6,756 nt of DNA from Aalborgiella sp040079635. Its GTDB lineage: Bacteria; Pseudomonadota; Gammaproteobacteria; Burkholderiales; Burkholderiaceae_C. This document shows positions 1 to 5,380 of this stretch, one piece after another. The stretch spans positions 1 through 6,756 of the forward strand of contig JBEBJY010000100.1 in NCBI GenBank assembly GCA_040079635.1, written 5' to 3'. The translations under genes were made by a program, and so were the position numbers. How positions within the stretch are numbered: the stretch's first letter is position 1; each line of letters starts with the position of its first letter. Under the pieces are notes generated by a model. It saw only the letters and a list, made by a program, of their open reading frames with translations, made no database searches and was not told where the DNA came from.

Positions 1-29
1 ATCCAAACGCTGGAATCAACAGTAATCAT
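1..29 (-). CDS. vapC: VapC-type PIN-domain toxin, N-terminal fragment cut by the window edge
   Basis: The stretch reads, on the minus strand, ATG followed by codons for MITVDSSVW before the window ends. This matches the usual start of VapC toxins (hydrophobic strand, then V-D-[ST]-S-V-W), whose Asp is the first acidic metal ligand of the PIN ribonuclease fold. The ATG overlaps the TGA stop of vapB as ATGA, a standard sign of translational coupling in vapBC operons. VapC proteins cleave RNA, often initiator tRNA or rRNA, when not bound by VapB. Only nine full codons are visible, so the call rests on this short motif plus its position directly behind a convincing vapB. Intactness of the rest cannot be judged. 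Confidence 0.8.
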
Positions 30-262
30 GGGCGGGCGGGTGAGGTATTTTCTTGAACGGTATGCGTTATGGGCGTATGCAGAGAGTATTCGTCATCGTC
101 TGTCCACGATATTTTCCCACGCAAGGCACGTATGCGTTCATACACAGCTTTGCGCGCAATCAATTGCAAGCCCGCCTCTACAGCATCTTTTTTAGTACGA
201 AACCCACCCGCTTGCATGGCTGCTTGCATGATGTTGTCTTCGATAACGATGTTGGTACGCAT
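26..262 (-). CDS. vapB: VapB-family antitoxin (ribbon-helix-helix type)
   Basis: Encodes 78 residues. The N-terminal MRTNIVIEDN strand, the helix with GGFRTKKDAVEAGL and the following IRALRGKISW segment are typical of the VapB family whose N-terminus binds operator DNA as a dimer and whose C-terminus covers the VapC active site. I chose the ATG at 262 because AAGAGG (269-274) lies 6 nt upstream and family members begin with MRTNIV; an in-frame TTG at 289 would add nine residues but has poorer support. The tail after the tryptophan is somewhat long and rich in Thr and Pro. The gene overlaps vapC by ATGA and is preceded by a palindromic promoter region, so it is probably autoregulated together with the toxin. 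It lies just downstream of prfB on the same strand. Confidence 0.9.
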   Translation of the reverse strand: MRTNIVIEDNIMQAAMQAGGFRTKKDAVEAGLQLIARKAVYERIRALRGKISWTDDDEYSLHTPITHTVQENTSPARP

Positions 263-268
263 ATTCAG

Positions 269-274
269 CCTCTT
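269..274 (-). promoter_or_regulatory. Ribosome binding site of vapB
   Basis: AAGAGG on the minus strand, 6 nt before the ATG at 262. It decides between this ATG and the upstream in-frame TTG at 289, which has no comparable site. Confidence 0.7.
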
Positions 275-290
275 GATGGTAGATTGCAAT

Positions 291-340
291 TTTGCATTTC
301 ATGTGTATTAATTATATATTTCATACACATAAAATGCAAA
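291..340. promoter_or_regulatory. Inverted-repeat operator of the vapBC operon
   Basis: Left arm 291-308 (TTTGCATTTCATGTGTAT) and right arm 323-340 are reverse complements with one mismatch in 18 positions, separated by 14 AT-rich bases. The inner eight bases of each arm (301-308 and 323-330) are perfect. The right arm also takes part in a direct repeat: AAATGCAAAT occurs at 332-341 and 343-352, 11 bp apart, about one helical turn. A further 8-bp palindrome, ATTGCAAT, lies at 283-290. VapB proteins usually bind such palindromes over their own promoter, so this is inferred to be the autoregulatory operator; binding itself is not shown. Confidence 0.75.
311..339 (-). promoter_or_regulatory. Predicted sigma70 promoter of vapBC
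   Basis: On the minus strand a perfect TATAAT (311-316) is preceded at exactly 17 bp by TTGCAT (334-339), which matches the TTGACA consensus in its first three positions. Transcription would start near 304, giving a leader of about 40 nt before the vapB ATG. The whole promoter lies inside the inverted repeat at 291-340, so VapBC bound there would block RNA polymerase. Confidence 0.7.
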
Positions 341-351
341 TCAAATGCAAA

Positions 352-1456
352 TTACACGCCTTGCTTCAACGATGCTTCAATAAACAAATCCAAATCCCCA
401 TCCAACACTTTCTGTGTCGCGGACGTTTCCACATTGGTGCGCAGGTCTTTGATGCGGCTGTTGTCAAGCACATAGCTGCGAATTTGGTGACCCCAGCCCA
501 CGTCAGTTTTGGTGTCTTCTAGCTTTTGCTGTTCTTCTAGTTGTTTCCGCATTTCCAAGTCATACAGTTTAGATCGCAAGCGCTTCCACGCCACCTCGCG
601 GTTGCCGTGCTGGCTACGTCCATCTTGGCATTGCACCACCGTGTTGGTGGGAATGTGCGTTAAGCGCACGGCAGAGTCTGTTTTGTTGATATGTTGACCA
701 CCCGCACCACTGGCGCGGTAGGTGTCCACGCGCACATCGGCGGGGTTGATGTTGATTTCAATCGAATCATCGACCTCAGGGTACACAAACACCGATGCAA
801 ACGAGGTGTGGCGGCCGCCTGACGAGTCAAACGGCGACTTGCGCACCAAGCGGTGCACGCCGGTTTCAGTGCGCAGCAGGCCAAAGGCATATTCGCCCTC
901 GATCTTGATGGTCGCACCCTTGATGCCAGCCGTGTCGCCCGGGGTTTCGTCTTCAATGACGGTTGTGAAGCCTTTGCGCTCCGCGTACTTGAGGTACTGG
1001 CGCAGCAGCATGCTGGCCCAGTCGCAGGCTTCAGTGCCGCCTGCGCCTGATTGGATGTCCAAAAAGCAGTTCAAGGGATCAGCCGGTTTGTTGAACATGC
1101 GGCGGAATTCCATTTGCGCGACTTGTTCTTCCAGCTTGGTGGCTTCTGCTTCAATATGCTCCAGACTGTCAAAATCGCCTTCTTCCTTGGCCATTTCGTA
1201 TAGCTCAGCGTTGTCAGCTAGCTCGATGTCTAGGGTTTGAATCGTCAACACCACGCCATCCAGCGCTTTTTTCTCACGTCCGAGTTCTTGGGCTTTCTTC
1301 GGGTCGTTCCAGACGGTTGGATCTTCTAGCGATGCATTGACCGTGCGCAGACGCTCTGATTTGGCATCGTAGTCAAAGATACCCCCGTAAATCAAGCGTC
1401 CGTGCGGTCAAGTCGACCAAGTGGCTGCCAATGCTGTTGATTTGTTCTGCGTCCAT
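352..1456 (-). CDS. prfB: Peptide chain release factor 2, expressed by programmed +1 frameshift
   Basis: RF2 releases the finished peptide from the ribosome at UGA and UAA codons. The gene starts at ATG 1456 (AAGGA at 1466-1470, 9 nt upstream), reads 27 codons to CTT, meets an in-frame TGA at 1375-1373, and continues in the +1 frame as DYDAKSERL to TAA at 354-352. The joined protein is 367 residues, close to the 365 of E. coli RF2. In that numbering the SPF stop-codon recognition tripeptide is at 207-209 and the catalytic GGQ at 252-254, within SGAGGQHINKT. The residue equivalent to E. coli position 246 is Ala, as in most RF2 proteins, not the Thr of E. coli K-12. A plain reading-frame call would start at the ATG at 1395 and lose the real N-terminus. 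In many proteobacteria lysS follows prfB; here vapBC does. Confidence 0.97.
1372..1387 (-). promoter_or_regulatory. prfB programmed +1 frameshift site
   Basis: The minus strand reads CGG GGG TAT CTT TGA C. This is the classical autoregulatory slip site: a Shine-Dalgarno-like G run three nucleotides before CTT, followed by a slow UGA with C as the next base. E. coli has AGG GGG TAT CTT TGA C, so only one base differs. When RF2 is scarce, termination at UGA is slow, tRNA-Leu slips one base from CUU to UUU, and translation continues into full-length RF2. Confidence 0.97.
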
Positions 1457-1562
1457 GTGGGAATATCCTTGCGAGTTCTAAAAATGCGGTTGAAAATGGG
1501 ATTGAAAGTGCTACTGTGTATTTTCAGCGCTTAACCCAGCATTTTCGCATGTTTAGCTCTGA
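1457..1562 (-). other. Spacer between the hydrolase gene and prfB
   Basis: This stretch of 106 bp separates two genes on the same strand and presumably holds the 5' leader and perhaps the promoter of prfB. Apart from the prfB ribosome binding site (AAGGA, 1466-1470) I found no well-spaced -35/-10 pair and no hairpin with a T run, so co-transcription with the hydrolase gene remains possible. Confidence 0.4.
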
Positions 1563-2507
1563 TCAGCTATTCACAAACGCCTCAAGCATCTGCGCCAAAA
1601 CAAGCGGCTGGTCATGGTGCATCATGTGGCCGGCGTCTTGCACGACTTGGACGGTGCAATCGGGCACATTTTTGAGCCGTTCATGGAATTCTGCCAGCGT
1701 GAATTTACCGTTCCACCAGCCGCTGAGTGAGTCATCACTCGCCTCCACAACCAGCACCGGTGCGGTGATGTTTTTGTAGATGGCTAGCGTCTCGGCCACG
1801 TTCCATAAATTAGCGTTGACGACTTTGTGTGCGGGGTCGCCCAAAATCTCCCATTTGCCTTGCGCGTTTTCTGCCGCCCAATGTGTTGCCAGCCAGTTCG
1901 CTTTGGCTTTGCCCGCCTCGTCGCGGCCAAGGCGTGGGTTGGTTTTCATCAATCGGCGGGCGACGCCATCGGCTTTGTCGTAAGCGGTTAAATTTAGCTC
2001 GCCACGGTGCAGCTTTTTCAGCTCGTCCATCCACTGGGCGTAGCGGGACGGTGCTTTTTCTGCCGCAAAAACAGGCATGCCAAAGCCTTCTAAATTAATG
2101 AGTCGGCGCACGCGCTCGGGGCGGCTGCCGGCGTACATCATCACCACATTGCCGCCCATGCTGTGGCCGACCAAATCGACGGGTTTGTTCGGTGAATAGT
2201 GATCTAACAAAAAGTCCAAATCCGCCAAATAGTCGGGAAACCAGTAGTTGTCCACCTTGGCTTCTGGTATTTGCCCCGTGGTTTTGCCATAACCACGCCA
2301 GTCGGCCGCGATGATGAGGCGATTCGAGAAAAACGCCTCTGACAGCGCATCCACCATGAACTGGTATGACGCCGCCACATCCATCCAGCCGTGCATCAGC
2401 ACCAGTGGCGGCAACTGCGAGGCAGCATCGCCCCACACCAGCACGTGGTAATTCATCTTGCGAATCGGTATAAATTCGTTTCTTGGGTTTCTTTTTACGG
2501 TGTACAT
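1563..2507 (-). CDS. Alpha/beta hydrolase, substrate unknown
   Basis: Encodes 314 residues from the ATG at 2507. Visible fold landmarks are the oxyanion-hole motif HGW (39-41), D-W-R-G-Y-G (69-74), the nucleophile elbow GHSMGG with Ser116, a likely acid in EASDD (Asp258 or Asp259), and the catalytic His294 in DAGHMMHHD. This is a complete Ser-Asp-His triad of the alpha/beta hydrolase family, so it is probably an intracellular esterase, thioesterase or C-C hydrolase; no signal peptide is seen. An ATG at 2456 and a TTG at 2537 are other starts; no start has a good ribosome binding site. It is divergent from an acyl-CoA synthetase gene only 32 bp away, so a shared role in acyl or aromatic acid metabolism is conceivable but not shown. 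Confidence 0.85.
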   Translation of the reverse strand: MYTVKRNPRNEFIPIRKMNYHVLVWGDAASQLPPLVLMHGWMDVAASYQFMVDALSEAFFSNRLIIAADWRGYGKTTGQIPEAKVDNYWFPDYLADLDFLLDHYSPNKPVDLVGHSMGGNVVMMYAGSRPERVRRLINLEGFGMPVFAAEKAPSRYAQWMDELKKLHRGELNLTAYDKADGVARRLMKTNPRLGRDEAGKAKANWLATHWAAENAQGKWEILGDPAHKVVNANLWNVAETLAIYKNITAPVLVVEASDDSLSGWWNGKFTLAEFHERLKNVPDCTVQVVQDAGHMMHHDQPLVLAQMLEAFVNS

Positions 2508-2539
2508 TGCTAGATCATAAAGAAAAGATTGGGGCAAAG
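2508..2539. promoter_or_regulatory. Very short divergent spacer between hydrolase and acyl-CoA synthetase genes
   Basis: If the chosen starts are right, the two divergent genes are separated by only 32 bp, so at least one promoter must lie inside the opposite coding region, or the hydrolase starts later at 2456. On the minus strand TATGAT sits six bases before the hydrolase ATG, without a clear -35 box. On the plus strand GGGG (2531-2534) may act as ribosome binding site for the ATG at 2540. No operator was recognised. Confidence 0.35.
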
Positions 2540-4378
2540 ATGACGAAAAGCATGGATATGAGTCAACTTGAGGACAGCAGTCTAAATTCAGACAGCTACC
2601 TCCAACTCCACAGCCAATTCGGCTGGAACGTGCCCGAAGACTTCAACATCGCGCAGGTTTGCTGCACCCGCTGGGCTAAAAAGACGCCTAATGCGGTGGC
2701 GATTCGGGAACACGCCTCCAATCAATCTCTAGCAAAATCAAAGCTTTATACCAAGAAATACACGTATTTGCAGCTGCAGCAAGCGGCAAACCAACTCTCG
2801 CAAAAGTTGGCTGATCTAGGCGTGAAACGCGGCGACCGCGTCGCCATCGTCTTGCCGCAGCGCTTTGAAACGGCCGTCGCCTACATGGCGGTGCTGCAAA
2901 TGGGCGCAATCGCCGTTCCTCTATCCATGCTGTTTGGCCCAGACGCGCTGGAGTACCGCATCAACGACTCAGATGCCATCGTCGCCCTGGTGGACGAGGT
3001 CTCTGAACCCGCTTTGCGTCAAATCCAGTCAAATTGCCCTAAATTAAGGTCAATTACGCCTCTAGCCAGCGTATTTATTGCCTCGACAGCTATTAAAAAT
3101 ATAGTAAAAAATAGGTTTCAGGTTGCTACAAAAGCGAACGATGGCGCGATTTTGATCTACACCAGCGGCACGACGGGCCCGCCAAAGGGCGCTTTGATTC
3201 CGCATCGGGCGTTGATTGGTAACTTGACCGGCTTCGTTTGTAGCCAAAACTGGTTTGGCTTTGATGGGGTTAAGAACGAATCATCCAACGCCGTCTTCTG
3301 GAGCCCTGCCGATTGGGCTTGGACGGGCGGGTTGATGGACGCGCTCTTGCCAACGCTCTACTTCGGCCGCGAAATCGTCGCCTTCAATGGCCGTTTCAGC
3401 CCCGAAGCAACCTTCGAGCTGCTGCAAACCCAGCGCGTCACCCACACTTTCCTCTTCCCTACGGCGCTCAAAGCCATGCTGAAAGCGGTTCCTGAGCCGA
3501 AAAAACATTACAAATTGCGCCTAGAAGCCATCATGAGCGCGGGTGAAGCCGTGGGCGATGCGGTTTATGACTACTGCCGCGACAAATTGGGTGTGATCGT
3601 CAATGAAATGTTTGGGCAAACCGAAATCAACTACATCGTCGGCAATTGCGCCGTCAAATACCCCTCAAAAGCCAACAGCATGGGCAAACCGTATCCAGGT
3701 CATAACGTCGCGGTGATCGACGACGACGGCAACATCTGCCCCGACGGTGTGCCGGGCGACGTGGCGGTGAACCGCTTTGACATCCACGGCCAGCCCGACC
3801 CGATTTTCTTCCTCGGCTACTGGAAAAACGAAGCCGCTACCCAAGCCAAATTCACCGGTGATTGGTGTAGAACGGGCGATTTGGCCACGCGAGATGCCGA
3901 CGGCTACCTCTGGTACAGCGGCCGCGCTGACGACGTCTTCAAAGCCGCCGGCTACCGCATCGGCCCTAGTGAAATCGAAAACTGCCTCGTCAAACACCCC
4001 GCCGTAGCCAATGCCGCCGTCGTGCCCAAACCCGACGCTGAGCGTGGCGCGTTGGTGAAAGCGTATGTGGTTTTGGCCGCAGGTTACGCAGAGAAATACG
4101 GTATAAATTACGCTATAAATTTAATAGCTACTAAGGCAATAAATACGCCGGATAGAGGCATAAACGGCACTATAAATGACGAATTATCGGAGAAAACACT
4201 GATTTTGGAGCTGCAAACCCACGTCAAAGCCCTGCTAGCGCCCTACGAGTACCCCAAAGAGATTGAATTTATCGACGCGCTGCCGATGACGACGACGGGC
4301 AAAGTGCAGCGGCGGGTGCTGCGGCTGCAAGAGGAGGAGAGAGCTAAAGAGCGGGCGAAAGGGAAGGCCCAAAAGTAG
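2540..4378 (+). CDS. AMP-dependent acyl-CoA synthetase (ACSM-like) carrying two in-frame repeat insertions
   Basis: Encodes 612 residues from the ATG at 2540 (an in-frame ATG at 2483 lies within the divergent hydrolase gene). The protein activates a carboxylic acid with ATP to an acyl-adenylate and passes it to CoA. Motifs in order: P-loop YTSGTTGPPKG (207-217), SPADWAWTGG near 255, FGQTE (358-362), TGD (445-447), the hinge region GRADDVFKAAGYR ending at Arg473, and the catalytic lysine Lys588 in TTTGKVQRR. The WSPADWAWTGG segment resembles medium-chain or ACSM-type enzymes, but the acyl substrate cannot be told. Relatives as I know them are about 540-560 residues; the excess includes two low-complexity Ile/Ala/Asn-rich stretches encoded by repeat copies, just before the P-loop (about 172-189) and between motifs A8 and A10 (about 525-542). 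The C-terminus is a charged Glu/Lys/Arg tail. Confidence 0.9.
   Translation: MTKSMDMSQLEDSSLNSDSYLQLHSQFGWNVPEDFNIAQVCCTRWAKKTPNAVAIREHASNQSLAKSKLYTKKYTYLQLQQAANQLSQKLADLGVKRGDRVAIVLPQRFETAVAYMAVLQMGAIAVPLSMLFGPDALEYRINDSDAIVALVDEVSEPALRQIQSNCPKLRSITPLASVFIASTAIKNIVKNRFQVATKANDGAILIYTSGTTGPPKGALIPHRALIGNLTGFVCSQNWFGFDGVKNESSNAVFWSPADWAWTGGLMDALLPTLYFGREIVAFNGRFSPEATFELLQTQRVTHTFLFPTALKAMLKAVPEPKKHYKLRLEAIMSAGEAVGDAVYDYCRDKLGVIVNEMFGQTEINYIVGNCAVKYPSKANSMGKPYPGHNVAVIDDDGNICPDGVPGDVAVNRFDIHGQPDPIFFLGYWKNEAATQAKFTGDWCRTGDLATRDADGYLWYSGRADDVFKAAGYRIGPSEIENCLVKHPAVANAAVVPKPDAERGALVKAYVVLAAGYAEKYGINYAINLIATKAINTPDRGINGTINDELSEKTLILELQTHVKALLAPYEYPKEIEFIDALPMTTTGKVQRRVLRLQEEERAKERAKGKAQK
3054..3104 (-). 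repeat. Dispersed repeat copy A, inverted, inside the acyl-CoA synthetase gene
   Basis: Read on the minus strand this matches copy B at 42 and copy C at 44 of 51 positions without gaps. All three share TTTAATAGCT and AGGCAATAAATACGC exactly. Weaker similarity continues on the 3' side of the element to about 3039, where a CCT...AGG mini-palindrome (CCTAAATTAAGG) parallels CCTCTAAATGAGG of copy C. It is read in frame without a stop, giving about residues 172-189 of the synthetase, just upstream of the P-loop. Confidence 0.85.
4113..4163 (+). repeat. Dispersed repeat copy B inside the acyl-CoA synthetase gene
   Basis: Matches copy C at 46 of 51 positions and inverted copy A at 42 of 51, without gaps. 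It lies in frame between the conserved VKAYVVLA strand and the LILELQ helix of the C-terminal domain, adding an Ile/Asn/Ala-rich loop. A GCTAT...ATAGC inverted pair at its 5' end could form a small hairpin. The surrounding AT-rich stretch, about 4099-4185, contrasts with the GC-richer flanking coding sequence. Confidence 0.85.
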
Positions 4379-4390
4379 GCCCAAAAGTAG
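4367..4390 (+). repeat. 12-bp tandem duplication across the synthetase stop codon
   Basis: GCCCAAAAGTAG occurs twice, perfectly, at 4367-4378 and 4379-4390. The first copy ends with the stop codon TAG of the synthetase gene and the second brings an in-frame second TAG. It looks like a recent slippage duplication that leaves the protein unchanged. Confidence 0.85.
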
Positions 4391-4427
4391 GCCAAAAAAG
4401 GGGGCTAGCCGCTCAGTGAATAAGCGA
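4391..4427. other. Convergent spacer between synthetase and PAS gene
   Basis: Short space between two genes that end facing each other. It has an A6G5 run followed by the palindrome GGCTAGCC; on the minus strand this reads as a G/C-rich stretch followed by six Ts. The stem is too short, with no loop room, to call a real terminator. Confidence 0.3.
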
Positions 4428-5096
4428 TCAATGAATGGAATTAACGACGAGTCGTAGGCGAGATCCGCTTTCCTGCATCGCCAAGGCTATGATTTTGGCA
4501 TCCGTGATCTCAGACAGCACCATGCGCTGCACCATGTTTCCACTTCTGACTTTCGCAGAGACCATGGATAAATTCACCCATAAAGCGGCGCTTTCGTCCA
4601 CATAGCTTTGATTGCCTTCTTCAACTTTCACCATGCGCAACTTGCAGTGCTGCTGTGTACCCGTGGCGAGTGAGCGTTTCTGGCACAAATAATAGATATC
4701 TTGGAATTCTTTGTGGATATAGCCGGTGATGCGCTGGCCTACCATGTTGCTTCGTAACTCGGTCAGCAGCTCGGAGGTGGCTAAGTTGGCTTGCAAAATG
4801 ACCCCCGCCTCATCGACCGTACAGTAGCTGATGGGTGCGAGGTTATACAGGTCAAAGTAGTTCGCCCGCATTTCCTCAAGCAGGTATTGCGTCTGCCTGA
4901 GCGTTTCATTTTGCATTTCAAGTTCAATTTGATAAGCTTGTAGCTCCTGCACCAAGGCGCGTACGGCGGAGGCAGGCATTTCTTTGAGGGCTTGCTTTGA
5001 CAAAGCCATTTTTCTGCGAACAATATCCTCCGCCTCTTGGCGTAGACGCACTTTAATGTCGGATGCCAATTCGTGTCTGCGAATAATTTTGTTCAT
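4428..5096 (-). CDS. Small single-PAS-domain protein, paralogue of the neighbouring PAS gene
   Basis: Encodes 222 residues from the ATG at 5096; an in-frame GTG at 5105 aligns with the ATG at 6031 of its paralogue. Order: charged N-terminal helix, amphipathic ELQAYQIELEMQNETLRQTQ helix (likely coiled coil), then one PAS domain beginning at YFDLYNLAPISYCTV and ending at VLSEITDAKI. The chain stops at SRLRLVVNSIH, where related multi-PAS sensors would enter the next PAS domain. No kinase, GGDEF, EAL or methyl-accepting domain is present, so it can at most be a sensor or adaptor module. Compared with its paralogue it has an insert of about ten residues before the last strands. Its upstream region is a decayed copy of another gene's 3' end and shows no convincing promoter or ribosome binding site, so expression is uncertain. 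Confidence 0.75.
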   Translation of the reverse strand: MNKIIRRHELASDIKVRLRQEAEDIVRRKMALSKQALKEMPASAVRALVQELQAYQIELEMQNETLRQTQYLLEEMRANYFDLYNLAPISYCTVDEAGVILQANLATSELLTELRSNMVGQRITGYIHKEFQDIYYLCQKRSLATGTQQHCKLRMVKVEEGNQSYVDESAALWVNLSMVSAKVRSGNMVQRMVLSEITDAKIIALAMQESGSRLRLVVNSIH

Positions 5097-5153
5097 ATAA
5101 GCCACTGTGCGCTTAATCCATTCGCTGTTCTTACTGCAGCATTAAGCTTTCAA

Positions 5154-5208
5154 TTGTTGCAATTGCATACATATAAGCTGTATCGTTCAACAAAACGGTT
5201 GGTTTTAA
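5154..5208 (-). pseudogene. Decayed 3' fragment of the large PAS sensor gene
   Basis: Ungapped alignment of 5154-5208 with 6096-6150 gives about two thirds identical bases, with exact runs TTGTTG, GCATACAT, TCGTT and CGGT. In the large PAS gene this is the coding stretch for the final strands (around VNETGQMYAISTTER). The fragment is not an open frame of any size. It lies upstream of the first small PAS gene just as the intact 3' end lies upstream of the second, which is what a tandem duplication predicts. Confidence 0.7.
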
Positions 5209-5238
5209 GCATGATAAGTGCGGTGCGTGGAATAATTG

Positions 5239-5289
5239 CTATATATTTAATAGCTATTCAGGCAATAAATACGCCGGCTATAGGCATAA
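5239..5289 (+). repeat. Dispersed repeat copy C, in the duplication scar
   Basis: Matches copy B at 46 of 51 positions and inverted copy A at 44 of 51. Similarity to copy B continues downstream into synthetase-derived sequence, so this copy probably arrived by segmental duplication and not by its own insertion. Its 3' side carries the small inverted repeat CCTC-TAAAT-GAGG (5294-5306). Confidence 0.85.
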
Positions 5290-5367
5290 ATAGCCTCTAA
5301 ATGAGGTATTTTCAGAAAAGGTACTGATTTTGGAGCTGCAAGCCAGCGTCAAAGCGCTTTTAGCGCC
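5239..5367 (+). pseudogene. Acyl-CoA synthetase 3' fragment (pseudogene remnant)
   Basis: Aligns with 4113-4242 of the intact synthetase gene with a single 1-nt indel. Bases 5314-5367 can still be read in frame to give EKVLILELQASVKALLAP, against EKTLILELQTHVKALLAP in the intact protein. Upstream of that the frame is broken by the indel and a TAG. Similarity stops at GCGCC; the catalytic TTTGK region and the stop codon are missing. The next gene ends at 5381, so roughly 170 bp relative to the intact arrangement have been lost. Confidence 0.85.
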
Positions 5368-5380
5368 TCACAGAGGGCAG

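Larger units (their letters stand above)
5097..5380. other. Duplication scar between the two PAS genes
   Basis: This intergenic stretch is composite. 5097-5125 matches the region just upstream of the other small PAS gene (both contain TGTGCGCTTAAT). 5154-5208 is a decayed copy of the 3' coding end of the large PAS gene. 5239-5367 is a decayed copy of the synthetase 3' region. The junction between the last two blocks falls at about 5209-5238. I saw no intact gene and no strong promoter in it. Confidence 0.75.

Noticed and set aside
722..1240. Plus-strand open frame of 172 codons antisense to prfB
   Set aside because: It is the antisense shadow of a well-supported gene; its Ser/Arg-rich product shows no recognisable domain.
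352..1395. Reading prfB as a complete gene starting at the ATG at 1395
   Set aside because: The residues before DYDAK do not fit RF2, while the upstream frame from 1456 gives the proper N-terminus and ends in a textbook frameshift site.
4391..4427. Possible intrinsic terminator between the convergent synthetase and PAS genes
   Set aside because: GGCTAGCC is self-complementary but too short with no loop, so a stable stem before the T run cannot be drawn.
5106..5237. Promoter for the first small PAS gene, such as TTGTTG or TTGAAC with TATGCA on the minus strand
   Set aside because: Boxes are weak and spacing is off; the stretch is explained by decay of the duplicated 3' end of the large PAS gene.
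5073..5300. Plus-strand open frame of 75 codons in the intergenic region
   Set aside because: It crosses three unrelated blocks of the duplication scar and its end is translated repeat sequence; no family resemblance and no ribosome binding site.
3039..5308. Interpreting the three repeats as a CRISPR array or as ends of an insertion sequence
   Set aside because: There are only three copies about 1 kb apart in mixed orientation, with no regular spacers, no transposase and no target duplications visible.
5290..5312. CCTC-TAAAT-GAGG hairpin followed by four Ts as a terminator
   Set aside because: The stem is only four perfect pairs (about seven with a bulge), and on the plus strand no active gene reads into it; more likely part of the repeat element.
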